A stretch of DNA of 64,000 nucleotides from JAQVEB01 sp028698105. Lineage in GTDB: Bacteria > Bacteroidota > Bacteroidia > Bacteroidales > Dysgonomonadaceae. Below the pieces are notes generated by a model. That model saw nothing but the letters and a program-made list of their open reading frames with translations, was not told the origin of the DNA and made no database searches. The DNA lies in contig CAXYYA010000013.1 in NCBI GenBank assembly GCA_964293155.1, positions 1 through 64,000 on the forward strand. Direction: 5' to 3'. Shown piece after piece: positions 34,176 through 42,833 of the stretch. A program made the position numbers and the translations under genes. Within the stretch, counting starts at the first letter, position 1. Every line of letters starts with the position of its first letter.

Positions 34176-34411
34176 CATCTGTAGGAAATAATCATACATC
34201 TGTAGGAAGAGACCCTGCATCTGTAGGAAGAGACCCTGCATCTGTAGGAAGAGACCCTACACCTGTAGGAAGAAGTCCTACACCTGCAGGAAAACCTCCT
34301 ACACTTGAAGGAAACACTCCTACACCTGAAGGAAGGAACCCTACACTTGTAGGAAATCACCCTACGGGTGTAGGAGCTCATTTTCCACCTGTAGGACGAG
34401 TTCCTACAGGT
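34176..34411. repeat. Array of eleven 21-bp units, each containing a TGTAGGA/TCCTACA dyad
   Basis: Eleven contiguous 21-base units begin at 34176 and end at 34406. The consensus is CACCTGTAGGAAGANNCCCTA, and units 2-4 differ only in the last base. Within a unit TGTAGGA is followed after five bases by a form of TCCTACA; the junction reads TCCTACA-CC-TGTAGGA, also a palindrome. The array ends in a perfect 10-bp inverted repeat, ACCTGTAGGA-N5-TCCTACAGGT (34387-34411). Units are contiguous with no unique spacers, so it is not a CRISPR. The 21-base period equals two helical turns. It lies between the TPR unit (minus) and the AIPR gene (plus). Confidence 0.9.
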
Positions 34412-34540
34412 AAATGTTGAATGTAACTATATCCCGATAGAGAACAAGCATCAGAAAAGCGTTCCCCTTCCGTTGGAATATTTCACTTTTGAGGTATATA
34501 TATCTTTTGATTGATTGATTGAAACTTCCGCAACTTCTGC

Positions 34541-34575
34541 CCCTCGCCTAAAACGAGTGGTAATTTTTTAATTTA
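34541..34575 (+). terminator. Weak hairpin with T-rich tail upstream of the AIPR promoter
   Basis: CCCTCG and CGAGTGG (34541-34560) form a short bulged stem followed by TAATTTTTTAATTTATTT. It could insulate the AIPR promoter from upstream transcription. Confidence 0.35.
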
Positions 34576-34590
34576 TTTAAGATTATTTCG

Positions 34591-34598
34591 TATATTTG
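34591..34598 (+). promoter_or_regulatory. Bacteroidetes -7 element of the AIPR gene
   Basis: TATATTTG lies 31 bases before the AIPR ATG in an AT-rich stretch. An eight-codon reading frame (ATG 34607, stop 34631-34633) intervenes and overlaps the AIPR start. Confidence 0.5.
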
Positions 34599-34629
34599 CC
34601 CTAATTATGAAACTGAAAATAAATAAAGT

Positions 34630-36345
34630 ATGAATCACTTAGACTCATTTAAGAAACAAAAAGAATTAATTGACCGATTTGGTGAAGGAAATGCACACTT
34701 AGCATGGGTAATGAGCCTTTACTTGGACCATCCATCAGCCTTGACTCTGGGTTCAGAAGGAATAACTGATGGTGGTGACGACAAGAAAATTGATTTTATT
34801 AAACTGGATTACGATCTCAGAAAAATTGTTTTTGCACAAGGATACTACTCAAATAAAAAAGTTGAAAGTGCTCCAGCGAATAAAGCTTCTGATTTAAATA
34901 CTGCATCTGCTTGGTTAATATCCGGAGACACAAGTCAGGTTCCAAACACTTTAAAGACTATTATAGACGAGTGTCGATTAGCAATTGCTGAAAATGAAAT
35001 CGACCAAATAGAATTGCTATATGTTCATAATTTACCAGAGTCTGTCAATGTTAGCAAAGAATTAGATACTGTCGCAAAGCATCTTTCTGCTTCTTTGCCA
35101 AAAGATTTGGATATAACAGTTATTTATAAAGAACTGGGGCTAGAAAATACTGAAAGATTGTATTTGGTGCAAGAGTCATCTATTATTGTTCAGGATGCGA
35201 TAGATTGTCCTGCTAAAATTGAATATCAAGAACAAGGACCGAACTGGACTGCGAGCATAATGTCAGTTCCAGGATATTGGCTCCGTGACTTATTTTTGAG
35301 TTATGGCGATGAATTATTCTCTGCAAACTATCGTGGTTTTCTGGGTGTAAATAGACGAAAAAAAATCAACTCAGGAATAAAAACAACAGCAGAGAAACAA
35401 CCTCAAAACTTTTGGGTCTTCAATAATGGTATAACGATATTAACTACCAAAATAACTAAAGAAAAGACTGGAGTCAAACTACAGGGAATTTCTATAATAA
35501 ATGGAGCTCAAACAACAGGGTCTATTGGATCACTAGATGGTTCCATAGACCTAAAAAACGTCAAAGTCTTATCTAGAATAATAGAATGTTTTGACCACTA
35601 TACCATAGATGAAATTGTTAAATATAACAACACTCAAAATAAAATAACGACTTGGGATAAATTTAGCAACGATCCACAACAAAAAAGAATTCAAGAAGAA
35701 TTTTTGAATTATGGTCACAATTATTCACTTAAAAGGGGCTTTGACAATAATTCACATTTAGGGATAGAAGTTGTTGCTCAACCAGCAATTGCATTAGAAG
35801 GACATTTTCAAGAAGCTAATGGTGGTAAAAATGGCGTTTTCGAAAGTGATAAGATGTACCGGACGGCATTTGAAGACAAAAAAGCAAAACATCTTTTGTT
35901 TGTATATGTTATTGCAAGAGGTTTGGATGAAAGAAGAAATGAATTAAAAAGAAAACAAACTAACGGTTCTATAATTGATCTCGAGCAAAAACAATTGGTA
36001 TTATTGCGTAATCTTAGGTTCAAATACTTTTTTATTAGTGTATTCGGAAAAACTCTCAATGTTATTTTAGGAAGAAATGTCGATGTAAGTCAAATTGGGT
36101 TTACCCCAAATTACTGTAAAGTAGCCAATAAAAGTCTTAACGACTTAATCGCGGAAGTTCTACCTGTAATAAATCTTGTACTTACTTATTCATCAACTTT
36201 TATTTCTGAAGATTTTGGGGAATTCATTAGAAGAGAAAACGCTGCAAATACTTTGTCTGACCAAGTAAAATCGATTATATATGCTATAGAATCTGCTAAT
36301 CCTTCAACAGTGATTGAAAATTTCAGACAAATATTGTGTGAATAA
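34630..36345 (+). CDS. AIPR-family (abortive phage infection) protein
   Basis: A 571-residue protein of the AIPR family (PF10592), named from abortive infection phage resistance. The core signatures are LFSANYRGFLGVNRRKKINSG, FWVFNN266GITIL and INGAQTTGS (N291 begins NGAQTT). The N-terminal region resembles the PD-(D/E)XK-like start of AIPR proteins: DGGDDKKID55F then IVFAQGYYS, but the usual QSK lysine position is Y72. Base composition is clearly more AT-rich than the flanking genes and codon choice differs (many AAT, AAA, TTA), suggesting transfer. It stands alone downstream of the 21-bp array. A role in phage defence is inferred from the family. Confidence 0.8.
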   Translation: MNHLDSFKKQKELIDRFGEGNAHLAWVMSLYLDHPSALTLGSEGITDGGDDKKIDFIKLDYDLRKIVFAQGYYSNKKVESAPANKASDLNTASAWLISGDTSQVPNTLKTIIDECRLAIAENEIDQIELLYVHNLPESVNVSKELDTVAKHLSASLPKDLDITVIYKELGLENTERLYLVQESSIIVQDAIDCPAKIEYQEQGPNWTASIMSVPGYWLRDLFLSYGDELFSANYRGFLGVNRRKKINSGIKTTAEKQPQNFWVFNNGITILTTKITKEKTGVKLQGISIINGAQTTGSIGSLDGSIDLKNVKVLSRIIECFDHYTIDEIVKYNNTQNKITTWDKFSNDPQQKRIQEEFLNYGHNYSLKRGFDNNSHLGIEVVAQPAIALEGHFQEANGGKNGVFESDKMYRTAFEDKKAKHLLFVYVIARGLDERRNELKRKQTNGSIIDLEQKQLVLLRNLRFKYFFISVFGKTLNVILGRNVDVSQIGFTPNYCKVANKSLNDLIAEVLPVINLVLTYSSTFISEDFGEFIRRENAANTLSDQVKSIIYAIESANPSTVIENFRQILCE

Positions 36346-36421
36346 AGACGATTGTGACGTAAATCTTTTTTTCCCGCTTCCGCGCGATTGCGTCGTGTAG
36401 ATAAAAGATTACCACATACAC

Positions 36422-36462
36422 AGTAGCAGCTGCTTTAAAAGCAACTGCTACTTAATTGTTCT
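36422..36462 (+). terminator. Long hairpin terminator after the AIPR gene
   Basis: A 15-bp stem with one mismatch (AGTAGCAG-c-TGCTTT / AAAGCA-a-CTGCTACT, 36422-36452) and a one-base loop is followed by TAATTGTTCT. It probably marks the end of the AT-rich insert. Confidence 0.6.
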
Positions 36463-36551
36463 CCAATCGTATTACAAAACTGCCTTTTCCTTTCCCAAAA
36501 AACAAATGATAAACTCCGCACCCGCGAACTCTGTTTTTCAAAATATTTTGT

Positions 36552-36559
36552 TAACTTTG
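36552..36559 (+). promoter_or_regulatory. Bacteroidetes -7 element
   Basis: TAACTTTG lies 31 bases upstream of the HerA-like ATPase start. Confidence 0.45.
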
Positions 36560-36589
36560 TTTCATCAAAAAAACTAATTCTAAACATCT

Positions 36590-38131
36590 ATGTTCGACAA
36601 CACAAACCGCGCTTTCATCGCCATTAACGATGATGCCGAAATATGCCTTATCCCCCGAATGGCTAACCGCCACGGGCTGATCACCGGCGCTACAGGAACC
36701 GGGAAAACCGTTAGTTTGCAAACGCTTTCAGAGACTTTTAGCGATATGGGCGTACCGGTTTTCGCCGCCGATATGAAAGGCGATCTTTCGGGCGTGGCCA
36801 AAGCCGGCGGAAACAAAGACAGCGTTACCAAACGGGTAAACATGTACAAACTTCCCGAAAAAGGATTTGAATACAAAGCCTTTCCTGTGAAATTCTGGGA
36901 CGTTTTCGGCGAAGAGGGGCATCCGGTGCGCACAACCATCACCGAAATGGGGCCGCTGTTGCTGGAACGGTTGCTCGACTTAAACGATACGCAGGGCGCC
37001 GTGCTTTCGCTCGTTTTCAAAATTGCCGATGATAACAACCTGTTGCTCATTGATCTGAAAGATTTGCAGAAAATGCTGCAATTTGTGGGCGATAACCGGA
37101 GCGAATTTACCACGAAATACGGCAATATTTCTCCGGCCAGCGTGGGCGCTATTCAACGCGGGCTGATGCGGCTGGAAAGCGAAGGCGGAGATAAGTTCTT
37201 CGGCGAACCGGCGCTGGAAATTACCGATTTCATCCAAACCGAACAGGGAAAAGGTGTGATCAACATTCTCGCCGCGGATAAACTGATGAACTCACCCCGC
37301 GTTTATACCACGTTCCTGCTCTGGTTGCTGGACGATCTGTATGAAACGCTGCCCGAAGTGGGCGATCTGGATAAACCCAAACTGGTTTTCTTCTTCGACG
37401 AAGCGCACATGCTTTTCAACGATATGAGCAAACCGCTACTGGAAAAGGTGGAACAAATCGTGCGACTGGTTCGCTCCAAAGGCGTAGGCGTGTATTTCTG
37501 CACACAAAACCCCGCCGATATCCCCGAAACCATTCTCGGCCAACTTGGCAACAGGGTGCAGCACGCGCTTCGCGCCTATACGCCCAACGACCAGAAAGCC
37601 GTGAAAGTGGCCGCCAACACCTTCCGCCCGAACCCGAAATTCGATACCGAAGAAGCCATCACCCAACTGAACACCGGTGAAGCACTGGTTTCGTTCCTCG
37701 ACGAGAAAGGAGCGCCGCAAATGGTTGAACGCGCCAATATTCTTCCGCCCGAAGGGCAAATAGGCCCTATCACCGAAGGCGAAAGAGACCAGATACTCAA
37801 AAGTTCGCTTATTTACGGCGTGTACGAAAAGCTGGTGGACAGGGAATCGGCTTACGAAATTCTGTCGAAAAAAGAAGACTTGCTGGAAGAAGAGCGCCAA
37901 CGCGCGGCTGAGGAAAAAGAGCGCATCCAACAACAAAAAGCCGCACAAAAAGCGGCTTTGGAAGCCGAACGGGCTAAGCGCGCCGAAGCAAGGCAGCGAA
38001 AAGCCGATCAGGGTGTTTTGGGCGACATTATCGAACAAGTGGGGAAAAGCGCTACAAGACAGATCAGCAGCCAATTGGGACGCACCATCTCACGATCAAT
38101 CCTTGGCGCATTTTTCGGCAGAAAACGATAA
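36590..38131 (+). CDS. HerA-like ATPase, DUF853 family
   Basis: A 513-residue cytoplasmic P-loop ATPase of the HerA/FtsK superfamily, often annotated as helicase HerA-like. Walker A is GATGTGKT (K39); Walker B is KLVFFFDEAHMLF near residue 265; the arginine/sensor region VRSKGVGVYFCTQNPADIPETILGQLGNRVQHALRA follows. A basic, Glu/Lys/Ala-rich coiled-coil tail (about 425-480) ends the protein. The DNA target is unknown. It lies 10 bases upstream of the DUF5687 permease but has a different likely role. Confidence 0.85.
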   Translation: MFDNTNRAFIAINDDAEICLIPRMANRHGLITGATGTGKTVSLQTLSETFSDMGVPVFAADMKGDLSGVAKAGGNKDSVTKRVNMYKLPEKGFEYKAFPVKFWDVFGEEGHPVRTTITEMGPLLLERLLDLNDTQGAVLSLVFKIADDNNLLLIDLKDLQKMLQFVGDNRSEFTTKYGNISPASVGAIQRGLMRLESEGGDKFFGEPALEITDFIQTEQGKGVINILAADKLMNSPRVYTTFLLWLLDDLYETLPEVGDLDKPKLVFFFDEAHMLFNDMSKPLLEKVEQIVRLVRSKGVGVYFCTQNPADIPETILGQLGNRVQHALRAYTPNDQKAVKVAANTFRPNPKFDTEEAITQLNTGEALVSFLDEKGAPQMVERANILPPEGQIGPITEGERDQILKSSLIYGVYEKLVDRESAYEILSKKEDLLEEERQRAAEEKERIQQQKAAQKAALEAERAKRAEARQRKADQGVLGDIIEQVGKSATRQISSQLGRTISRSILGAFFGRKR

Positions 38132-38141
38132 AAACAACCCG

Positions 38142-39623
38142 ATGATCCAGACAGAACTATTCAAACACCAGTGGCTCAAAACATTCAGAGCGCCGGGATA
38201 TTACAAAAATTTAACGGTAAATATCCTGCTTGGCTTTTTTGCGCTTTATATGTCAACGATACTCATCGTTCTCGGATTCAATTTCCCGAAAATAATTCAG
38301 GAAACAACGCCGCAGTACAGCGCCGCAGAGGCTTTCAACGGAATGCTCATCTACGTGGTGCTGGGCGCGTTAATGATCCGGTATTTTATGCAAACGCTCA
38401 ACAGCCTCAACCTGCAACCATACCAGGTTTTGCCCGTAAAACGCAACACACTCGTTAATTATGTTTTGCTGAAACCGTTGCTCAATCCCGTGAACTACGT
38501 CACGCTTTTGTTTGCTGTTCCTTTTTCCATAACGGGAATTTCAAAGACGTACGGAATAGCAGGAGCTTTGGGTTTTTTGATTCTGGCCGTTTTCCTTATT
38601 TGGTTTAACACGTTGTTCGCCTCATACCTGAAACGGAAATTCGGTTCAAGTACCTGGGGAAGCATCGGTGTACTGGCTTTTATCGGCATCATCGTTTTGC
38701 TTGAATACCTGAAGGTTTTCTCGCTCTTCGATGTATCGAGGCGTATCTTTGATTTTATTTTGTCGAGCCCGCTGATAACATTATCGGTTTTTATCCTGCC
38801 TGTTGCAGCTTATCTTTTGAATAAGCTGTTTTTCGCGAACAATTATTATGCCGAAAATTTTAACGAAAAGGTAACGAAGAAACGCACCTACGATAAAAGT
38901 TTTTCGTTTATGGAACGATTCGGTAAACAAGGCGAACTCATGCTGCTGAATATCAAGCTTATCTTGCGAAATAAACGAACCAAATCCACACTTTACGTAT
39001 CGCTCCTGTTTTTACTCTACGGATTGATGTTTTATAGCGATCTGTATCAGGACAAACCCGGATTTTTATTTTTCGCGGCCATGATCATCACCGGAGCGCT
39101 TATGCTGATGTTCGGCCAATGGATCATCAGCTGGAACGGGCCGCATTTCGATGCGCTCATGACCAAAGGCATTGATGCCCGCGATTACGTAAAAGCAAAT
39201 TACAATCTTATGATGCTGTTCAACATCGTAAGTTTCATCGTAACAACGCCGTATTTCCTTTACGGCAAAGAGATTATAACGCTGCAAATCGTGGCATTTT
39301 TATACAACATGGGTGTGAATACGTTCCTGTTGTTGTTTTTCGCCACATTTAACACCAAGCGGCTTGAATTAAATCAGGGTTCGGCAATGAATTATCAGGG
39401 AACAACTTACAAGAACTTTCTTATTGTGATTCCCATCATGATCGGGCCAATGGTTGTAATGGGGATAGCTTCGCTTTTTTCGGCAACGCAGGTCATTCTG
39501 TGGATATTCGCCGCTCTTGGCATATTGGGCATTCTTTTCTCCCGGCAACTCATTTCCCTTTGTGTTGCCCAGTTTCTGCGTAGAAAGTATGCCATGTGCG
39601 AAGGGTTCAGGAAAAAAGAATAA
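38142..39623 (+). CDS. DUF5687 family ABC exporter permease
   Basis: A 493-residue integral membrane protein with about twelve hydrophobic segments. The start IQTELFKHQWLKTFRAPGYYKNLTVN and the multi-helix layout match the Bacteroidetes DUF5687 family, paired with an ABC ATPase. It is likely the permease of a two-component exporter with the ATP-binding protein encoded 80 bases downstream. The ATG at 38142 is preferred: it opens the conserved N-terminus, and a longer in-frame start would overlap the ATPase gene by 119 bases. Substrate unknown. Confidence 0.75.
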   Translation: MIQTELFKHQWLKTFRAPGYYKNLTVNILLGFFALYMSTILIVLGFNFPKIIQETTPQYSAAEAFNGMLIYVVLGALMIRYFMQTLNSLNLQPYQVLPVKRNTLVNYVLLKPLLNPVNYVTLLFAVPFSITGISKTYGIAGALGFLILAVFLIWFNTLFASYLKRKFGSSTWGSIGVLAFIGIIVLLEYLKVFSLFDVSRRIFDFILSSPLITLSVFILPVAAYLLNKLFFANNYYAENFNEKVTKKRTYDKSFSFMERFGKQGELMLLNIKLILRNKRTKSTLYVSLLFLLYGLMFYSDLYQDKPGFLFFAAMIITGALMLMFGQWIISWNGPHFDALMTKGIDARDYVKANYNLMMLFNIVSFIVTTPYFLYGKEIITLQIVAFLYNMGVNTFLLLFFATFNTKRLELNQGSAMNYQGTTYKNFLIVIPIMIGPMVVMGIASLFSATQVILWIFAALGILGILFSRQLISLCVAQFLRRKYAMCEGFRKKE

Positions 39624-39635
39624 ATGCGATCCGGA

Positions 39636-39700
39636 ATTTTTCAAAATCAAACATCAAACATCAAACTTCTTATTTCTGACTTCTAACTTCTAACTTCTTC
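39636..39700. repeat. Low-complexity spacer (ACATCAAAC and TTCTAAC runs)
   Basis: AATCAAACATCAAACATCAAAC runs into TTCTGACTTCTAACTTCTAAC between the permease and ATPase genes, like the other sequence-poor spacers in the window. Confidence 0.5.
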
Positions 39701-39703
39701 AGA

Positions 39704-40399
39704 ATGATACAAGCAACGAATTTAAAGAAAAATTACGATGGGATAACCGTACTGAATATTCCCGAAATCACTATACAAGACGGCGAAAGTTTTGGTCTGG
39801 TGGGCAATAACGGAGCAGGAAAAACAACGTTCTTCCGCCTGATCCTCGATCTGATAGCCGCGAGCGAAGGCGAAGTGCTGATAAACGGCAAAAAAGCGGC
39901 CCGCAACGATGAATGGAAATATACCGTAGGTTCTTTTCTTGATGAAGGATTCCTGATTGATTTTCTCACGCCGGAAGAATTTTTCACCTTCACCGGTAAA
40001 ACGTACGGCAGATCGGAAGGCGATATTCATGCGTTTCTCGCGACCATGCAGGACTTTTTCAACGGCGAGATTATCGGAAGAAAAAAGCTGATTCGCGACC
40101 TGTCGAAAGGCAATCAGAAAAAAGTCGGCATCGCGGCCGCTCTCCTTCCCGATCCGCAAATTCTGATCCTGGACGAACCGTTCACCGCCCTCGATCCCTC
40201 TTCTCAAATCCGTCTGAAACGGATGCTGAACGAGTTGCAGGTTACCAGAAATATGACTATGCTCATTTCGAGCCACGACCTGAATCATGTAACGGAAGTT
40301 TGCAAACGAACGGTTGTGCTGGAAAAAGGACTGGTGGTAAGAGATATTCAAACCAACGCGGATACGTTGAAGGAGTTGGAATCGTATTTCACGGTATAA
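39704..40399 (+). CDS. ABC transporter ATP-binding protein
   Basis: A 231-residue ABC ATPase. Walker A is GNNGAGKT (K40), the signature motif is LSKGNQKK, Walker B is ILILDEPFTALD, and the switch His is in SSHDLNH. It lacks any membrane part and pairs with the DUF5687 permease upstream to form an exporter of unknown substrate. Length is normal for the CcmA/drug-export type. Confidence 0.9.
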   Translation: MIQATNLKKNYDGITVLNIPEITIQDGESFGLVGNNGAGKTTFFRLILDLIAASEGEVLINGKKAARNDEWKYTVGSFLDEGFLIDFLTPEEFFTFTGKTYGRSEGDIHAFLATMQDFFNGEIIGRKKLIRDLSKGNQKKVGIAAALLPDPQILILDEPFTALDPSSQIRLKRMLNELQVTRNMTMLISSHDLNHVTEVCKRTVVLEKGLVVRDIQTNADTLKELESYFTV

Positions 40400-40478
40400 T
40401 TTACACCTAACTTTGCGTTTGACGGAGTGTGCACACAAAAAAACGGAGGGTCATTCTTAACATGAAACGTATAATTCA

Positions 40479-40883
40479 ATGAATCCGAGAGCTATACAAC
40501 CCAAGATTTGGCTATATTTATCAGTCGGTGTTATGTTCCTTTCAGGGTTTCTGAGAGGAATAAAAGGGTTTATGGTGTTAACGATGCATCATTCAACGCA
40601 TAACGCAGCGGTAACCAACGCGTTATACCAACAAACGGGATTATTGCTGATCATGGTGATGATCGTGTTTTTTATCGGCGGATACATGCTCCTTAAATAC
40701 CGGAATATTCAAGGATGGTTGTTGGGATGGTTAGGCATTATTTTCTTGATTGTGGGAACGCTTTTAAACGATTTTCTTCTGTTTGTGATTCCTTCTGCAC
40801 GGCTTTTGGCGATGAACGGGCTCACGGTAATTATTATTGCAACAGGATTGATCTTAGGAAAAAAAGCGGTTATTGATGAATGA
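40479..40883 (+). CDS. Small four-helix membrane protein, unknown function
   Basis: A 134-residue protein with four predicted membrane segments, at about 12-31, 50-70, 78-98 and 105-125. No family motif was recognised. It follows the ABC ATPase by 79 bases and is closed by a strong bidirectional terminator. Function unknown. Confidence 0.6.
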   Translation: MNPRAIQPKIWLYLSVGVMFLSGFLRGIKGFMVLTMHHSTHNAAVTNALYQQTGLLLIMVMIVFFIGGYMLLKYRNIQGWLLGWLGIIFLIVGTLLNDFLLFVIPSARLLAMNGLTVIIIATGLILGKKAVIDE

Positions 40884-40901
40884 AGCTTTTTACATACAAA
40901 T

Positions 40902-40943
40902 AAAAACCGGCAAAACGCATACGCGAAATTCGCCGGTTTTTTT
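40902..40943. terminator. Bidirectional terminator
   Basis: AAAAACCGGC and GCCGGTTTTTTT form a stem with a 20-base loop between two converging genes. The A- and T-tracts allow use from either side. Confidence 0.8.
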
Positions 40944-40972
40944 ATAATTCCAATATAAGTATCTGTATTCTT

Positions 40973-41842
40973 TTACCTTAAACTCGGATCGTTAAATGTA
41001 TCGCCTTGGCGAATATCGCCCGTTTCAAATCCTTTTCTGAACCAATACGTCCGTTGTGCCGATGTTCCGTGCGTGAACGAATCGGGAACAGTGTATCCCT
41101 GTGCCTGCTTTTGAATGTTGTCGTCGCCGATAGCCTGCGTGGCGCTTATCGCCGATTCCAAATCGCCTTGTTCCAATAAAATTGTTCCCATTTTTTGCGC
41201 CTGATTGGCCCAGACACCACCGAAGAAATCGGCTTGCAGCTCCAACTTCACGTTCAAGCGGTTAAACTCGGCTTCGCTGATCCTTCCCCGGTACTGGTTT
41301 ACCTGATCGAGAATGCCAAGCAGTTTCTGTACGTGGTGCCCCACTTCGTGAGCCGTAACATAAGCTTTGGCTAAATCGCCGTGTGCGCCAAACCGGTGAG
41401 TGAGCTCGGCAAAGAAGTTCAGATCAATGTAAATTTTTTCGTCGTTGGGACAGTAAAACGGGCCTACGGCCGCGCTTGCGCCACCACAATCAGACACCGT
41501 TTGATCGGTGTATGTTACCAATGTCGGTTTGCGGTATTCCTGTCCGACCTGCTTTCTGAAAATTTCCGCCCACACGTCGTTTGCACTATTAAAAACGCCC
41601 AGCGTAAAAACTTTTAAATCTTCGTTTTCGTGCGCCCGGCTCGGATCCACCTCTTCGGTAGCCTGCCCGGGGGCAACACTATTAGCCATGTCGAGCATCT
41701 GGAAAGGGTTTTGTCCCAAAAGCAATGCGATTATAAAAACAATAATCGCTCCCAGACCTCCAATTGCGCCACCTCTGCGAAGGGTTCTGCCTCGGCGGTC
41801 TTCGTAGTTTGCTTCACTATCGTTTCTGTTGATCCATTTCAT
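40973..41842 (-). CDS. YpfJ-type neutral zinc metallopeptidase
   Basis: A 289-residue membrane-anchored protein of the putative neutral zinc metallopeptidase family (PF04228). The N-terminus is an arginine-rich cytoplasmic tail (ENYEDRRGRTLRRGG-like), then one helix at about 25-43. The catalytic motif is HEVGHH (H165-H169), preceded by CPNDEKIYIDLNFF, with ELQADFFGGVWA supplying the downstream zinc ligand. The tail ends SFTHGTSAQRTYWFRKGFETGD as in YpfJ. Transcribed alone. Confidence 0.88.
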   Translation of the reverse strand: MKWINRNDSEANYEDRRGRTLRRGGAIGGLGAIIVFIIALLLGQNPFQMLDMANSVAPGQATEEVDPSRAHENEDLKVFTLGVFNSANDVWAEIFRKQVGQEYRKPTLVTYTDQTVSDCGGASAAVGPFYCPNDEKIYIDLNFFAELTHRFGAHGDLAKAYVTAHEVGHHVQKLLGILDQVNQYRGRISEAEFNRLNVKLELQADFFGGVWANQAQKMGTILLEQGDLESAISATQAIGDDNIQKQAQGYTVPDSFTHGTSAQRTYWFRKGFETGDIRQGDTFNDPSLR

Positions 41843-42069
41843 ATTTTATTTCGTTTGTTTGGTTTTAGTCAATGCGTATCGAATTCACATTTATTCAAAC
41901 GCAAAAATAGCTTTTTTTGTTTTAGAAACGTTGAAAATCGTGAAGAAAATACCGTTTCGACTCAGTAAATTTCGCTTTTATTCGCGTACAAATGGTTGTA
42001 AGACACTGGAAAGAATTCTCGAGGCCCTACAACCACTTGGCTCTTATACCCTTAAGGAATGATACTTTT

Positions 42070-42807
42070 CTACAACTCCCTGATCTTTATATTCCTGAAC
42101 CAAACCGTGTAACCGTGGTCTTGCAGCCCGATGTAGCCGTCGTGAGAAATACCTTCGGTGAAGCCGGGAAAGCTTTTGAACTTGCTGTTTTGCACCAGAT
42201 TGTCCCATTCCGGTGTCCAAAGGGTATATTCAACCACTTTTGTTCCGTTCTGTACGTGCGTTACATGGCCGTCTTTGACGCGGATAACGATGTTGTTCCA
42301 TTGTCCCGCAGGGTTCACGGTCTTCGGGTCGGCCGCAAGCATGTCGTATAACGAGCCGGCTAAATGGCTGGCGATTTTGTTGTCGCTGGCGTTCACATTG
42401 TCCAGTACCTGTACTTCGGGCGCGGCGTAATAAATGGGTTTTCCGGGTACCTCGCGTACATTGTAGAAAATACCGGAGTTTGCTTTGTCGCTCGCTTTCC
42501 AGTCGATAGACAGTTCAAAATCCTTGAATTTCTTATCGCCAAAGAGAATATCGCCACCGCCGCCGCTGCCAAGCCTGTCCGGATTTACCGGAAAAACTTT
42601 CATGGCGCAGTCTTCAATTGTCCAGTTTTTGGGCATTTCGGTTCCGTTACACTGCCTCCAACCGGTAAAATCTTTTCCGTTGAAAAGGAGAACCCACCCG
42701 TCGTTTTTTTCGTTCCTCGTCAGCGTATTCGCTTTCTGAACCAGCGTTGTAGCTCCGCAAGAGAGCAACATCATTACCATTACCGCGTACGTTAATTTTG
42801 CTTTCAT
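42070..42807 (-). CDS. DUF1080 lipoprotein (second copy)
   Basis: A 245-residue lipoprotein of the DUF1080 family (3-keto-glycoside hydrolase/lyase-like or glycan-binding jelly roll). The lipobox is LLSC (Cys near residue 16). Motifs are LLFNGKDFTGWRQCNG, DFELSIDWKASDKANSGIFYNVRE, APEVQVLDN and GYIGLQDHGYTVWFRNIKIREL. The ATG at 42807 opens the signal peptide. It lies 26 bases after the TPR gene on the same strand. It differs clearly from the copy near 10 kb, so the two are paralogues, not a recent duplication. Confidence 0.85.
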   Translation of the reverse strand: MKAKLTYAVMVMMLLSCGATTLVQKANTLTRNEKNDGWVLLFNGKDFTGWRQCNGTEMPKNWTIEDCAMKVFPVNPDRLGSGGGGDILFGDKKFKDFELSIDWKASDKANSGIFYNVREVPGKPIYYAAPEVQVLDNVNASDNKIASHLAGSLYDMLAADPKTVNPAGQWNNIVIRVKDGHVTHVQNGTKVVEYTLWTPEWDNLVQNSKFKSFPGFTEGISHDGYIGLQDHGYTVWFRNIKIREL

Positions 42808-42833
42808 CTGTTTGATTGTTAAATTGTTAACTG

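Noticed and set aside
34175..34381. A 68-residue reading frame on the minus strand made of seven-residue repeats
   Set aside because: It is the automatic translation of a 21-base tandem repeat in one frame, without promoter or recognisable domain.
34176..34411. CRISPR array
   Set aside because: Units are contiguous 21-mers with no unique spacers and no cas genes nearby.
34507..34521. TTGATTGATTGATTG microsatellite with a promoter-like TATATCTTTTG
   Set aside because: The -7 spacing has one extra base and the run is too short to interpret.
9852..42807. Recent duplication of the DUF1080 genes
   Set aside because: The two proteins share only family motifs and differ throughout, so they are old paralogues.
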